Of a DNA stretch of 64,000 nt, positions 53,591-62,422 are shown one piece after another. The notes beneath the pieces were generated by a model. It was not told the DNA's origin. It did not search any database and saw only the letters and a program-made list of their open reading frames with translations. Positions within the stretch are counted from its first letter, which is position 1, and each line of letters begins with the position of its first letter. The stretch lies in assembly GCF_004005495.1 (NCBI RefSeq), contig NZ_RZYA01000020.1, positions 62,001 through 126,000 on the forward strand. Reading direction: 5' to 3'. The DNA comes from Streptomyces antnestii. GTDB lineage: Bacteria; Actinomycetota; Actinomycetes; Streptomycetales; Streptomycetaceae. The position numbers and the translations under genes were made by a program.

Positions 53591-56170
53591 CTACTCCGTG
53601 GCGATCGCGTTCAGTACGTTCATCCGGCCCGCCCGGAACGCCGGGATCAGGGCGGCGAAGAGGCCCACGAAGGCCGAGCCGACGAAGACCGTGAGGATCG
53701 TCGGCCAGGGGATCTCCAGGACGTCCAGGCCCTCCAGGGCGAGCAGTTTCTGGGCGGTCGCGCCCCAGCCCATCCCCAGGCCGAGGCCGAGGAGCGCGCC
53801 GAAGACGGCGATGACCACCGACTCCAGGCGGATCATGCGGCGCAGCTGGCGGCGGGAGAGGCCGATGGCGCGCATCAGGCCGATCTCACGCGTCCGCTCG
53901 ACGACCGACAGGGCCAGCGTGTTCACGACGCCCAGGACCGCCACGACGATCGCGAGGGCCAGGAGCCCGTAGATCATGTTGAGCATCTGGCCGACCTGGT
54001 CCTTGAGGGTCTGCTTGTAGTCGGTCTGGTTCTTGACGTGGACCGTCGGGTCGGCGGCGACCGAGGACTTCAGCGCCTTGTAGGCCTGGCCGGCCTTGCC
54101 CGGCTCCGCCTTGGCGAACATCATCCCGTTCAGCGGCAGCCGGTCGGCGGGCACGTACCGCTTGGCGGTCGTGAGGTTGATGTACATCGCGCCCTTGTCG
54201 AACGTGGTGTCGTCCGACGTGATCGCCGCGATCCTCAGGCCGACGGTGCGGCCGTGGTCGAAGGCGACCTTCATCGTGTCGCCGACCTTGAGGTGGTTCT
54301 TCTTCGCGAACTCCGAGCCGACCGACATCGCGTCCTTGCCGTACGCCGCCGACAGCTCACCGGCGGTCGTCTCGCGCCGCAGGTCCTGGGCGTACGTGGG
54401 GGTCGCGGCGACGAGCTGCTCGTCCTCCTTGACCCCGCCCGGCGTGGTCAGCGTCGTCCGGACGAACTTGACCTCCGTGACGTGGGAGACGTACCCCGAC
54501 TCACCAGCGCTCTTGAGGGCTTGGGCGGCCTGCGGCTTCAGCCCGTTCTGGCCCTCGACGATGAAGTCGGCGCCGACGGACTTGTCGAGCTCGCTGGTGG
54601 CCGAGGCGACCATGGAGGAGCCGACGACGGACAGACAGGCGACGAGCGCGAGGCCGATCATCAGTGCCGCGCCGGTGGCGCCGGTGCGGCGCGGGTTGCG
54701 CAGCGCGTTCCGCTCGGCCATCCGGCCGACGGAGCCGAACATCCGCAGGAGTACGGCGCTGATGACGCGGACCACGCCGCCCGCGAGCAGCGGGCCGATC
54801 ACGACGAAGCCGACGAGCGTGGTGACGATGCCGACGCCGAGCCACAGAGACCCCTCGCCCGCCTTGGCGGCCTGGGTCGCCGTGTAGAGCGCGAAGCCGC
54901 CGCCGCCCGTGAGCACGAGACCGATGAGCCCGCGGACCAGGCCCGCCTTGACGTCGGCGGGCGTGCCCGCGTCCCTGAGGGCGGCCATCGGCGAGACCTT
55001 GCCCGCGCGGCGGGCCGGCACGTAGGCGGCGAGGACGGTGACGACGATGCCGAGCAGCAGCCCGATCGCCGGGGTCGTCCAGCGGACCGTCAGGTCGTCG
55101 GTGGACAGGTCCATGCCCGCCGCGGACATCATCTTCATCAGGCCGACGGCGAGTCCGACGCCCGCGCCGACCCCGATGACCGACCCGAAGACGCCGAGCA
55201 GCAGCGCCTCGACGAGGACCGAGCGGTTGACCTGCTTGCGGCTGGAGCCGACGGCCCGCATCAGGCCGATCTCGCGGGTCCGCTGGGCGACCAGCATGGA
55301 GAACGTGTTGATGATCAGGAAGATGCCGACGAGGAAGGCGATCCCGGCGAAGCCGAGCATGGCGTACTTGATGACGTCCATGAACGAGCCGACGTCCTTG
55401 CGGTTGGCGTCCGCGGCCTCCGCCTGCGTCTGGAACTTGTACGGGCCGTCGAGGGACGCCGCGACGTTCTTCTTGAGCACGGCGTCGCTGACGCCGGCGT
55501 CGGCCGCGACGTTGATCTGGGTGAACTGGCCGGTGCGGCCCAGGAGTTCACGTTGGGCGGTGGCCGTGTCGAAGTAGACGACGGCCGCGCCCGGATTGGT
55601 CACCTTGAAGGAGGCGATGCCGACGATCCTCGCCCTGAAGTCGCCGGTGGCGGCGATGGTCCGCAGCTCGTCGCCCATCTTCAGGTGGTGCTTCTTCGCG
55701 GTGTCGGAGTCGACCATGACCTCGGTGGGTCCGCGTGGGGCGTGGCCCGAGGTGATGTCCATGGACCGCAGGTCGTTGTGGGTCCAGTTGCCCGCGATGG
55801 TGGGGGCGCCGTTCTCGGAGCCCATGTTCTTGTTGTCCGCGTTCACGACGGTCACGTTCATCGAACTGACCGCGCCCTCGGCCGACTTGACGCCGTCGGC
55901 CCGCTCGACCCGGGTGAGAGCGGAGGCCGGCATCGACTCGGGGCGGCCGGTGTCGCTGCCCTCGTTCTTGGCTTCCTTCGGGCTGACGGTGACGTCGGAC
56001 GACGTCGCCGCGAACAGCTTGTCGAACGTCGTGTCCATCGTGTCGGTGAAGACGAGTGTGCCGCACACGAACGCCACCGACAGCAGGACCGCGACGGCCG
56101 ACAGGGCCATGCGCCCCTTGTGCGCGAAGAAGTTGCGCACGGACGTCTTCATCATGGTGTTCGCACTCAT
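53591..56170 (-). CDS. FtsX-like ABC transporter permease (paralogue of 25743-28274)
   Basis: 859 residues. It has an N-terminal helix (MALSAVAVLLSVAFVCGTLVF), a large external domain, and an FtsX unit (LGFAGIAFLVGIFLIINTFS then MLVAQRTREIGLMRAVGSSR). A middle helix pair precedes RNALRNPRRTGATGAALMIG. A second external domain and a second FtsX unit (VVERTREIGLMRAIGLSRRQ) end the protein. The start overlaps the upstream ATPase stop (ATGA), so both are co-translated. It aligns in layout and many motifs with the other permease in this window, implying an old duplication. An envelope-directed exporter or mechanotransmitter role is expected; the substrate is unknown. Confidence 0.9.
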   Translation of the reverse strand: MSANTMMKTSVRNFFAHKGRMALSAVAVLLSVAFVCGTLVFTDTMDTTFDKLFAATSSDVTVSPKEAKNEGSDTGRPESMPASALTRVERADGVKSAEGAVSSMNVTVVNADNKNMGSENGAPTIAGNWTHNDLRSMDITSGHAPRGPTEVMVDSDTAKKHHLKMGDELRTIAATGDFRARIVGIASFKVTNPGAAVVYFDTATAQRELLGRTGQFTQINVAADAGVSDAVLKKNVAASLDGPYKFQTQAEAADANRKDVGSFMDVIKYAMLGFAGIAFLVGIFLIINTFSMLVAQRTREIGLMRAVGSSRKQVNRSVLVEALLLGVFGSVIGVGAGVGLAVGLMKMMSAAGMDLSTDDLTVRWTTPAIGLLLGIVVTVLAAYVPARRAGKVSPMAALRDAGTPADVKAGLVRGLIGLVLTGGGGFALYTATQAAKAGEGSLWLGVGIVTTLVGFVVIGPLLAGGVVRVISAVLLRMFGSVGRMAERNALRNPRRTGATGAALMIGLALVACLSVVGSSMVASATSELDKSVGADFIVEGQNGLKPQAAQALKSAGESGYVSHVTEVKFVRTTLTTPGGVKEDEQLVAATPTYAQDLRRETTAGELSAAYGKDAMSVGSEFAKKNHLKVGDTMKVAFDHGRTVGLRIAAITSDDTTFDKGAMYINLTTAKRYVPADRLPLNGMMFAKAEPGKAGQAYKALKSSVAADPTVHVKNQTDYKQTLKDQVGQMLNMIYGLLALAIVVAVLGVVNTLALSVVERTREIGLMRAIGLSRRQLRRMIRLESVVIAVFGALLGLGLGMGWGATAQKLLALEGLDVLEIPWPTILTVFVGSAFVGLFAALIPAFRAGRMNVLNAIATE

Positions 56171-56955
56171 GACGTGCGGCCTCGCGCGTCGAAGTCCTTC
56201 ATACGGTCGAGGACGGCGTCGGCGGTGGGGCGCAGCATCTCGTCGACGATGCGGCCGTCCGCGAGGTAGAGCACCCGGTCCGCGTACGAGGCGGCGACCG
56301 GGTCGTGGGTGACCATCACGATGGTCTGGCCCAGCTCGTCGACGGACTGCCGCAGGAAGCCGAGGACTTCGGCGCCGGCCCGCGAGTCCAGGTTTCCGGT
56401 CGGCTCGTCACCGAAGATGATCTCCGGCCGGGCGGCGAGGGCGCGGGCCACGGCGACGCGCTGCTGCTGGCCGCCGGAGAGCTCGGTGGGCCGGTGCCTG
56501 AGGCGCTCGGCCAGGCCCACGGTCCGCACGACGCGGTCCAGCCACTCCCTGTCGGGTTTGCGGCCGGCGATGTCCATGGGGAGCGTGATGTTCTCCAGCG
56601 CGTTCAGCGTCGGCAGCAGGTTGAACGCCTGGAAGATGAAGCCGATCCGGTCCCTGCGCAGCTGCGTGAGCTTCTTGTCCTTGAGGCCGGTGATCTCGGT
56701 CTCGTCCAGGTGGATCTGCCCGGACGTGACGTTGTCGAGCCCGGCGAGGCAGTGCATGAGCGTGGACTTGCCCGACCCCGAGGGGCCCATGATCGCGGTG
56801 AACTGGCCGCGGGCGATGTCCACGTCGACGTGGTCGAGCGCGACGACGCGGGTCTCGCCCGAGCCGTAGGCCTTGACGACCTGCCGCGCCCGCGCGGCAA
56901 CGGCCGTACGCCCTCCGGTGCCCCCGTGCCGGGGAATGGTCACAGCCGTTGTCAC
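56167..56955 (-). CDS. ABC transporter ATP-binding protein (paralogue of 24857-25627)
   Basis: 262 residues from the GTG at 56953-56955 with GGAGAC seven nt upstream. Walker A is GPSGSGKST, the Q-loop region FIFQAFNLLPTLNALENI, signature LSGGQQQRVAVARAL, Walker B EIIFGDEPTGNLDSR, and H-loop MVTHDPVAASYADRVLYLAD. It is nearly colinear with the other ATPase, including MDIAGRKPD. It forms a MacB-type transporter with the overlapping permease. The promoter region shared with the divergent MFS gene holds palindromes at 57142-57174. Confidence 0.92.
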   Translation of the reverse strand: MTTAVTIPRHGGTGGRTAVAARARQVVKAYGSGETRVVALDHVDVDIARGQFTAIMGPSGSGKSTLMHCLAGLDNVTSGQIHLDETEITGLKDKKLTQLRRDRIGFIFQAFNLLPTLNALENITLPMDIAGRKPDREWLDRVVRTVGLAERLRHRPTELSGGQQQRVAVARALAARPEIIFGDEPTGNLDSRAGAEVLGFLRQSVDELGQTIVMVTHDPVAASYADRVLYLADGRIVDEMLRPTADAVLDRMKDFDARGRTS

Positions 56956-57143
56956 GGTACGTCTCCTATGCCTGAACGGGTCGGTGCGGTGTACGTAAGT
57001 CTGGTGACGCGGAGCCCCCGGCGCGCTGGTGGAAGTCACCGTCTTTCCCGGGGGAAAACCCCACCCCTCGAAGGTAGGAAGAACCCCCCGCCCCTCTCGT
57101 CCTCCGAGCGGACGAAGCACCCCCCGTCCCTTGTACGGAGGTC

Positions 57144-57174
57144 CCCCTAGGGGAGGTCCACCCCTCGGTGGACC
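57144..57174. promoter_or_regulatory. Palindromes in the ABC/MFS divergent promoter region
   Basis: CCCCTAGGGG (57144-57153) is followed by GGTCCACC-CCTC-GGTGGACC (57155-57174). Both are perfect dyads within 285 bp between divergent transporter genes, which suggests regulator binding; no regulator gene is adjacent. They could also form a leader hairpin. Confidence 0.45.
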
Positions 57175-57240
57175 CCTACTCAGGGTCCGTCCACCCGCAT
57201 AAGGTGCGCACCGGAGATAGATGCAGGGGGAAGGAATCCG

Positions 57241-58818
57241 GTGGGCGGCGCGGCATCGCAGGCGGGCACGGGCACAGGCGCGGGCACGGACCGGCGTCGG
57301 GGAGCGGTCGTCGCCGCGCTGATGCTCTCGATGGCACTGGCGGCCCTCGACTCCACCATCGTCTCCACCGCGGTCCCGCAGATCGTCGGCGACCTCGGCG
57401 GCTTCTCCGTGTTCTCCTGGCTCTTCTCGGGCTACCTCCTAGCCGTCACCGTCACGCTGCCGGTCTACGGCAAGCTGTCCGACACCTTCGGCCGCAAGCC
57501 CGTACTCATCGGCGGCAGCGCCCTCTTCCTGCTCGGCTCGGTCCTGTGCGCGGCGTCCTGGAACATGGGCGCGCTCATCGCCTTCCGCGTCGTCCAGGGA
57601 CTCGGCGGCGGCGCCATACAAGGCACCGTCCAGACCCTCGCCGCCGACCTCTACCCCCTCAAGGAACGCCCCCGCATCCAGGCCAGGCTCTCGACGGTCT
57701 GGGCGACCTCGTCCGTCGCGGGCCCGGCGCTCGGCGGAATGCTCGCCTCCGGCGCGGGCTGGCGCTGGATCTTCCTCATCAACGTGCCCATCGGCGCACT
57801 CGCCCTGTGGCTCGTCGCCCGCCATCTCCACGAGCCCGTACGGGAGAAGGGGCCGCGTGCCCCGATCGACTGGGCCGGAGCGCTCGCGGTGTTCGCGTGC
57901 GGCGGGGTCCTGCTGACGGCACTGGTCCAGGGCGGCGTCGCCTGGGGCTGGCTCTCGCCGCCGTCAATCGCCTTGTTCAGTACGGGAGTTGCTCTGACGG
58001 CCGCCGTGGTCGCGATCGAGCGGCGCGCCGCCGAGCCGATCATCCCCGGCTGGGTCTGGCGGCGCCGCACCATCGCGGCCGTCAATCTCGCGCTCGGCGC
58101 CATGGGCCTCCTGATGGTCGCGCCGACCGTGTTCGTGCCCACGTACGCGCAGGCCGTCCTCGGGCTCGCGCCGATGGCGGCCGGGTTCGTGCTCTCCGTG
58201 ATGACGCTGAGCTGGCCGGTCTCCGCGGCCCTCAGCCAGCACGTCTACCGCAGGATCGGCTTCCGCAACACGGCCGTCGTCGGCATCGCGGCGGCCCTCC
58301 TGATCCTGCTCGCCTTCCCGCTGCTGCCCTACCCGGGCGCCGCCTGGCAGCCCGCGCTGATCATGCTGGCGCTCGGCGCGGCACTCGGACTCTTCCAACT
58401 GCCCCTGATCGTCGGGGTCCAGTCGACCGTCGGCTGGGCCGAGCGCGGCACGACGACGGCGTCCGTCCTGTTCTGCCGGCAGATCGGCCAGACGATCGGC
58501 GCCGCGCTGTTCGGCGCCGTCGCCAACACCGTGCTCGCCGGACGGCTCGGCGGCGCCGGCTCCCTCGACGCGGTGGCCGGGGCCCTGGAGAACCCGGCCT
58601 CCGTGGCAGACCCCGACCGGCTCCGGCACGCCGTGGCGGCGGCCGTCGACGCGGTCTACGTGGGCGCCGCGTGCGGGGCCGCGCTCGCCCTGGTGATCCT
58701 GCTGTGCCTGGCGCCGCGGCGCTTCCCGGTGATCGACCAGGAGAACGAGCGGGCGGCCGGGGCCGAGCCCAGGACCGATCCCGAGCCCGAGCCCGAGCCC
58801 GAGAAAGCCTCACCCTGA
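57241..58818 (+). CDS. MFS transporter, DHA2 (EmrB/QacA) family
   Basis: 525 residues with about 14 membrane helices. The start is the GTG at 57241 with GGAAGGA upstream. DHA2 landmarks: LALAALDSTIVSTAVPQIVG-type helix 1 (seen as MALAALDSTIVSTAVPQIVG), motif A GKLSDTFGRKPVLIGG, motif C region WATSSVAGPALGGMLA, and NVPIGALALWLV. The C-terminal tail has a Pro/Glu repeat (PEPEPEPE). It is a proton-driven multidrug or metabolite exporter. It is divergent from an ABC exporter and 167 bp before the DUF485 gene. The substrate is unknown. Confidence 0.9.
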   Translation: MGGAASQAGTGTGAGTDRRRGAVVAALMLSMALAALDSTIVSTAVPQIVGDLGGFSVFSWLFSGYLLAVTVTLPVYGKLSDTFGRKPVLIGGSALFLLGSVLCAASWNMGALIAFRVVQGLGGGAIQGTVQTLAADLYPLKERPRIQARLSTVWATSSVAGPALGGMLASGAGWRWIFLINVPIGALALWLVARHLHEPVREKGPRAPIDWAGALAVFACGGVLLTALVQGGVAWGWLSPPSIALFSTGVALTAAVVAIERRAAEPIIPGWVWRRRTIAAVNLALGAMGLLMVAPTVFVPTYAQAVLGLAPMAAGFVLSVMTLSWPVSAALSQHVYRRIGFRNTAVVGIAAALLILLAFPLLPYPGAAWQPALIMLALGAALGLFQLPLIVGVQSTVGWAERGTTTASVLFCRQIGQTIGAALFGAVANTVLAGRLGGAGSLDAVAGALENPASVADPDRLRHAVAAAVDAVYVGAACGAALALVILLCLAPRRFPVIDQENERAAGAEPRTDPEPEPEPEKASP

Positions 58819-58984
58819 CCACAAGGTTCACAGCAGCACCACTCACCCCTCTCACAACAAACCGACTGAACAGTTCGACAGAACCGTCGCGCAATCCCCC
58901 TACCTACGAGTAACGTTCCGGCTCCCCTCTCGCTCCCTGCGTCCGCAATCCCCGGCGGACCCAAGCCGCGCAAGGAGAACCGGG

Positions 58985-59623
58985 ATGCCCGACACCCCCC
59001 ACCGCTCCTTCCCCGACCCCGACGCCCCCTGGCCCGCCCCCTCCCCAGCGGACCGGAACCCGTACGGAACCCAGCACCGGAACCCGTACGGGACCCGGGA
59101 CCAGAACGCGTACGGAACCCAGCACCAGTCCCCGTACGGAACCTGGCACGAACCCCCGCACCACCAGCCGCACCACCAGCCGCAGCCGCAGCCGCACCAC
59201 CAGCCGCACCCCGCCCCCGACCCCGCGCCCCTCACCTACCCCTGGGCGCCCCCTCCCCCGCCGCCCGCGCCCGCGCGCCGCCTGCCGCGCCACCCTCTGC
59301 TCGGCCGCCACAGCGACCTGCGGCTCCTGCGCGTGGCGTACCGCCGGCAGCGGCGCGTCGCCACACTCACCGCGCTCGGCTACTTCACGCTCTTCCTCCT
59401 CCTGTCGGCGTTCGCCCCCTCCCTCATGACGGGCACGCTCCCCGGCGGCCTCTCCACCGGCCTCCTCCTCGGCCTGTGCCAGCTCCCGGTCACCGGCCTC
59501 GCCCTCTGCCTGTACGAGTGCACGGCCCGCCGCCGCGTCGACCCGCTCGCCCACCGCCTGCGCCGGCAGGCCGAGTTGGACCACCGGCCGACGCCCGGCA
59601 CGGCAGGAGGGGTGCTGCGATGA
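58985..59623 (+). CDS. DUF485-type small membrane subunit with PYGT repeats
   Basis: 212 residues from the ATG at 58985 with AAGGAG upstream. The first 90 residues are low-complexity: four 8-residue units (NPYGTQHR, NPYGTRDQ, NAYGTQHQ, SPYGTWHE), then a His/Pro/Gln stretch. The C-terminal part is DUF485-like: LRLLRVAYRRQRRVATLTAL, two helices (LGYFTLFLLLSAFAPSLMTG and LSTGLLLGLCQLPVTGLALC), and CLYECTARRRVDPLA. DUF485 proteins accompany acetate-type sodium symporters, and the next gene is one, overlapping by ATGA. Confidence 0.82.
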   Translation: MPDTPHRSFPDPDAPWPAPSPADRNPYGTQHRNPYGTRDQNAYGTQHQSPYGTWHEPPHHQPHHQPQPQPHHQPHPAPDPAPLTYPWAPPPPPPAPARRLPRHPLLGRHSDLRLLRVAYRRQRRVATLTALGYFTLFLLLSAFAPSLMTGTLPGGLSTGLLLGLCQLPVTGLALCLYECTARRRVDPLAHRLRRQAELDHRPTPGTAGGVLR

Positions 59624-61242
59624 CCGTCTTCAGTGACTCGGCGCACGACATGTCCCTGGTCGCCTTCACCGCGGTCGCCACGATCACGCTGCTCCTGTGC
59701 GTGATGACCGGCCCCGACCGTGACGACCTCGACGAGTTCTACACCGGCTTCGGCTCCCTCTCCCCGATGCGCAACGGGCTCGCCATCGCGGGCGACTACA
59801 TCTCCGCCGCGACCGTCCTCGGCACCGGCGGCATCATCGCCCTCGCCGGTTACGACGGGATCGTCCTCGCTCTGAGCACGTCCCTGTCCCTGATGCTCCT
59901 GATGTTCCTGCTGGCCGAACCCCTGCGTAACGCGGGCCGGTTCACCATGGGCGACGCGCTCGCCCGCCGGATGCCGGGCCGCGCCGTACGCGTCACCGCG
60001 TGCGCCACCACCCTCGCCGCGCTGCTGCCGCTCATGCTGGTCCAACTGGCGGGCGCGGGCGACCTGTTGGCGTTCGTCCTCGGCTTCACCAGCGAGGGCT
60101 TCAAGACGGGGTGCGTCATCGCGCTCGGCGCCCTGATGATCAGCTACGCGGCGATCGGCGGCATGAAGGGCACCGCCCTCATCCAGATCCTGAAAACCGT
60201 GACGCTGCTCGGCTCCGGCCTGGCCGTCGCCCTCCTCATCCTGCACCGCTTCGACTGGAACCCCGGCGCGCTCGCCTCACAGGCCGCGCGGGCCAGCGGC
60301 GCCGGCCCGGCGTTCCTGCACTCGGGTCTCCAGTTCGCCGGCAGCGCCAACCCCCGTCTGGACATGATCAGTTCGGAACTGACGGTCGTCCTCGGCGGCG
60401 CGTGCCTGCCGCACGTCACCATGCGCATGTACACGGCCCGCAGCGCGCGTGAGGTGCGCCGCTCGATGTCCTGGGCGGTGTCGGCGGTCGGGTTCTTCGT
60501 CCTGGTCATGGCGGTCGTCGGGTTCGGCGCGACGGCGTTCCTGGGCCGGGCCGCCGTCGCGGCGGCCGACCCGCAGGGCAACACCGCGTATCTGCTGGGC
60601 ACGCGGGCCGCGTTCGGCGCGGACGTCTCGACGGCCGAGACGCTCCTGTTCACCACGGTCACCACGGCGCTCTTCCTCACGCTGCTCGCGTCGGTCGCCG
60701 GAATGATCCTGGCCTGCGCCAATTCCCTGGCCCACGACGTCTTCGCGCACCGCGCAGCGCCGCTCACGGGCCGCCGCGAGATGACACTCGCCCGGGTCTC
60801 GGCGCTCTGCGTCGGCGTACCCGCGATCCTCCTGGCCACGCTCGTCCAGCACCGCAACCTCCAGCCGCTGGTCACGCTGTCGTTCTGCCTGGGCGCCTCG
60901 GCACTCGCACCGGCCCTCGTCTACAGCCTGTTCTGGCGCCGCTACACGCGCACGGGCCTGCTCTGGACGCTGCTCGGCGGCACGGTGTCCTGCCTGGTCC
61001 TGATGACGGGTACGAACCTGGTGTCGGGGTCCCCGACGTCGGCGTTCCCGGACCAGGACTTCAACTGGTTCCCGTTCACCACGACGGGCATCGCCTCGAT
61101 CCCGCTCGGCTTCCTCCTCGGCTGGCTCGGCACGCTCGCCTCGGGCCGCCGCACGGCGGACACCCAGCGCCGCCAGTACGAGGCGGTGGAGTCCTGGATC
61201 CTGGCGGGCGCGACGCGGCGCGCACCGCGGACGGAGGGCTGA
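59620..61242 (+). CDS. Sodium/solute symporter (SSS family, ActP-like)
   Basis: 540 residues with about 13 membrane helices. The ATG at 59620 overlaps the DUF485 stop, and AGGAGGGG precedes it. SSS blocks: DEFYTGFGSLSPMRNGLAIA, GDYISAATVLGTGGIIALAG near the sodium site, MGDALARRMPGRAVR, and YAAIGGMKGTALIQILKTV. LLASVAGMILACANSLAHDV is a later family block. The DUF485 partner points to the acetate/short monocarboxylate subgroup. Substrate is not proven. The gene is followed after 30 bp by a convergent coiled-coil gene. Confidence 0.88.
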   Translation: MTVFSDSAHDMSLVAFTAVATITLLLCVMTGPDRDDLDEFYTGFGSLSPMRNGLAIAGDYISAATVLGTGGIIALAGYDGIVLALSTSLSLMLLMFLLAEPLRNAGRFTMGDALARRMPGRAVRVTACATTLAALLPLMLVQLAGAGDLLAFVLGFTSEGFKTGCVIALGALMISYAAIGGMKGTALIQILKTVTLLGSGLAVALLILHRFDWNPGALASQAARASGAGPAFLHSGLQFAGSANPRLDMISSELTVVLGGACLPHVTMRMYTARSAREVRRSMSWAVSAVGFFVLVMAVVGFGATAFLGRAAVAAADPQGNTAYLLGTRAAFGADVSTAETLLFTTVTTALFLTLLASVAGMILACANSLAHDVFAHRAAPLTGRREMTLARVSALCVGVPAILLATLVQHRNLQPLVTLSFCLGASALAPALVYSLFWRRYTRTGLLWTLLGGTVSCLVLMTGTNLVSGSPTSAFPDQDFNWFPFTTTGIASIPLGFLLGWLGTLASGRRTADTQRRQYEAVESWILAGATRRAPRTEG

Positions 61243-61272
61243 AGGCCTGTCACCCGATACACAGGCGCACGC

Positions 61273-62196
61273 CTACGCCTCCTCTGCCTCCCCCGTCCCT
61301 TCCCTCTCCTCCGTAGGGGTGCGGCCCGTCAGGGATGCCAGGCTGGCGCGGACGTGCTCCATGTGGGCGCGGACCTCGTCCCACTTCTCGCCGTGCTCGC
61401 GCAGCACCCGCTCCGTCTCGCGGCCCACGCGCTCCTCGTGCCGGGCCGCCTCCGCGAGGATCTCCGCGGCGCGCGCCTCCGCGTCCTCCTGACCGTGCCG
61501 GGCCGCCTCCTCCGCGTCGGCGAACCCGCGCCGGGCCTCGGCGAGGCGCGCCTCGGCCCGCTCGATGCGTTCCGTCTCACGCGCGTCGGCCGCGGCGTCG
61601 CGCCCGGCGATCTCGCGCTCGGCCTCGTCGCGCCGCCCGGCGTGGTCCTTCTCCTGGTCGGCGAGGGTCGCCGCGGTCCGCTCGCCCATCTCGTCGAGCG
61701 CGGCGAGCGCCTCCGCGCGCCGCTCCTTCGCCTCGTCGCGGGCGGCGCCGCGGATCCCGTCGGCCGTGGCCCGGTCCGCGCCGAGGCGCTCGTCGGCGGC
61801 CTGTTCCGCGGCGGCCCGTACGGCGTCGGCGTCGGCGCGGGCCGCCTCACGCGTCGCCCGCGCGTCGGCGTCCGCGTCGCCGGCGATCCGCCGGACGTCC
61901 TCGGCGCCGGTCGCCCGTATCTCCTCCACCTGCTCCTGCGCGAGGGCGAGGATCTCGCGGGCGCGGTCGGTGAGGGACTCGTAGGTCTGGGGGGCCAGCT
62001 GCGCCACGGCGAGCCGCAGCCGTTCCGCCTCGGCCTCCAGCTCCTCGACGTGGGCGGTCAGCCGGGCGGCGCGCTCACGGGCGTCGTCGCGGTCCCGGAA
62101 CAGCTCCGCGGCCAGGGCGTCCACCTGCTCGGGACGGTAGCCGCGGCCCCGTCCCGTGACGAAGCCATGGGGCGACACCGACGCACCGCTGCTCAT
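61273..62196 (-). CDS. Long coiled-coil protein (annotated as cellulose-binding in Streptomyces; Scy/FilP-like)
   Basis: 307 residues. The first 40 residues (HGFVTGRGRGYRPEQVDALA) look like the DivIVA-type start, and the rest is Ala/Glu/Arg-rich coiled coil with few breaks (RAREILALAQEQVEEIRATG, EAARADADAVRAAAEQAADE, RHEERVGRETERVLREHGEK). No signal peptide, membrane helix or carbohydrate-binding fold is visible, so the common name cellulose-binding protein is not supported. It is more likely a cytoskeletal or polar scaffold related to DivIVA, Scy or FilP. This is an inference from composition. Confidence 0.8.
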   Translation of the reverse strand: MSSGASVSPHGFVTGRGRGYRPEQVDALAAELFRDRDDARERAARLTAHVEELEAEAERLRLAVAQLAPQTYESLTDRAREILALAQEQVEEIRATGAEDVRRIAGDADADARATREAARADADAVRAAAEQAADERLGADRATADGIRGAARDEAKERRAEALAALDEMGERTAATLADQEKDHAGRRDEAEREIAGRDAAADARETERIERAEARLAEARRGFADAEEAARHGQEDAEARAAEILAEAARHEERVGRETERVLREHGEKWDEVRAHMEHVRASLASLTGRTPTEEREGTGEAEEA

Positions 62197-62363
62197 CCTT
62201 GATTCCCCTCTGCGACTCTCCGGCCCGGCACACGATCGAACGGGAAGTGCCCATAACGCGACACTCCGCCCAACCCTCCCGACAAGGATGCGTCAAATAC
62301 GACCGAAAGCCGGAATCGAGAACCCGGACGCGAGCGACGTCACACACACCCACCGGAGAAACG

Positions 62364-62400
62364 GGTGAGGCGCGCGACCTGTCCGGTCGCGCGCCTCACC
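62364..62400 (-). terminator. Hairpin terminator after the deaminase-SUKH4 gene
   Basis: Perfect 16-bp stem (GGTGAGGCGCGCGACC, complement 62385-62400) with a 5-nt loop, 23 nt past the stop codon of the leftward gene. The rest of the 226-bp gap shows no gene. Confidence 0.8.
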
Positions 62401-62422
62401 CTCACACCTCCGTGACCGCCGC

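Noticed and set aside
53483..56269. 928-residue plus-strand open frame
   Set aside because: Antisense to the second FtsX permease; no signal, domain or ribosome site.
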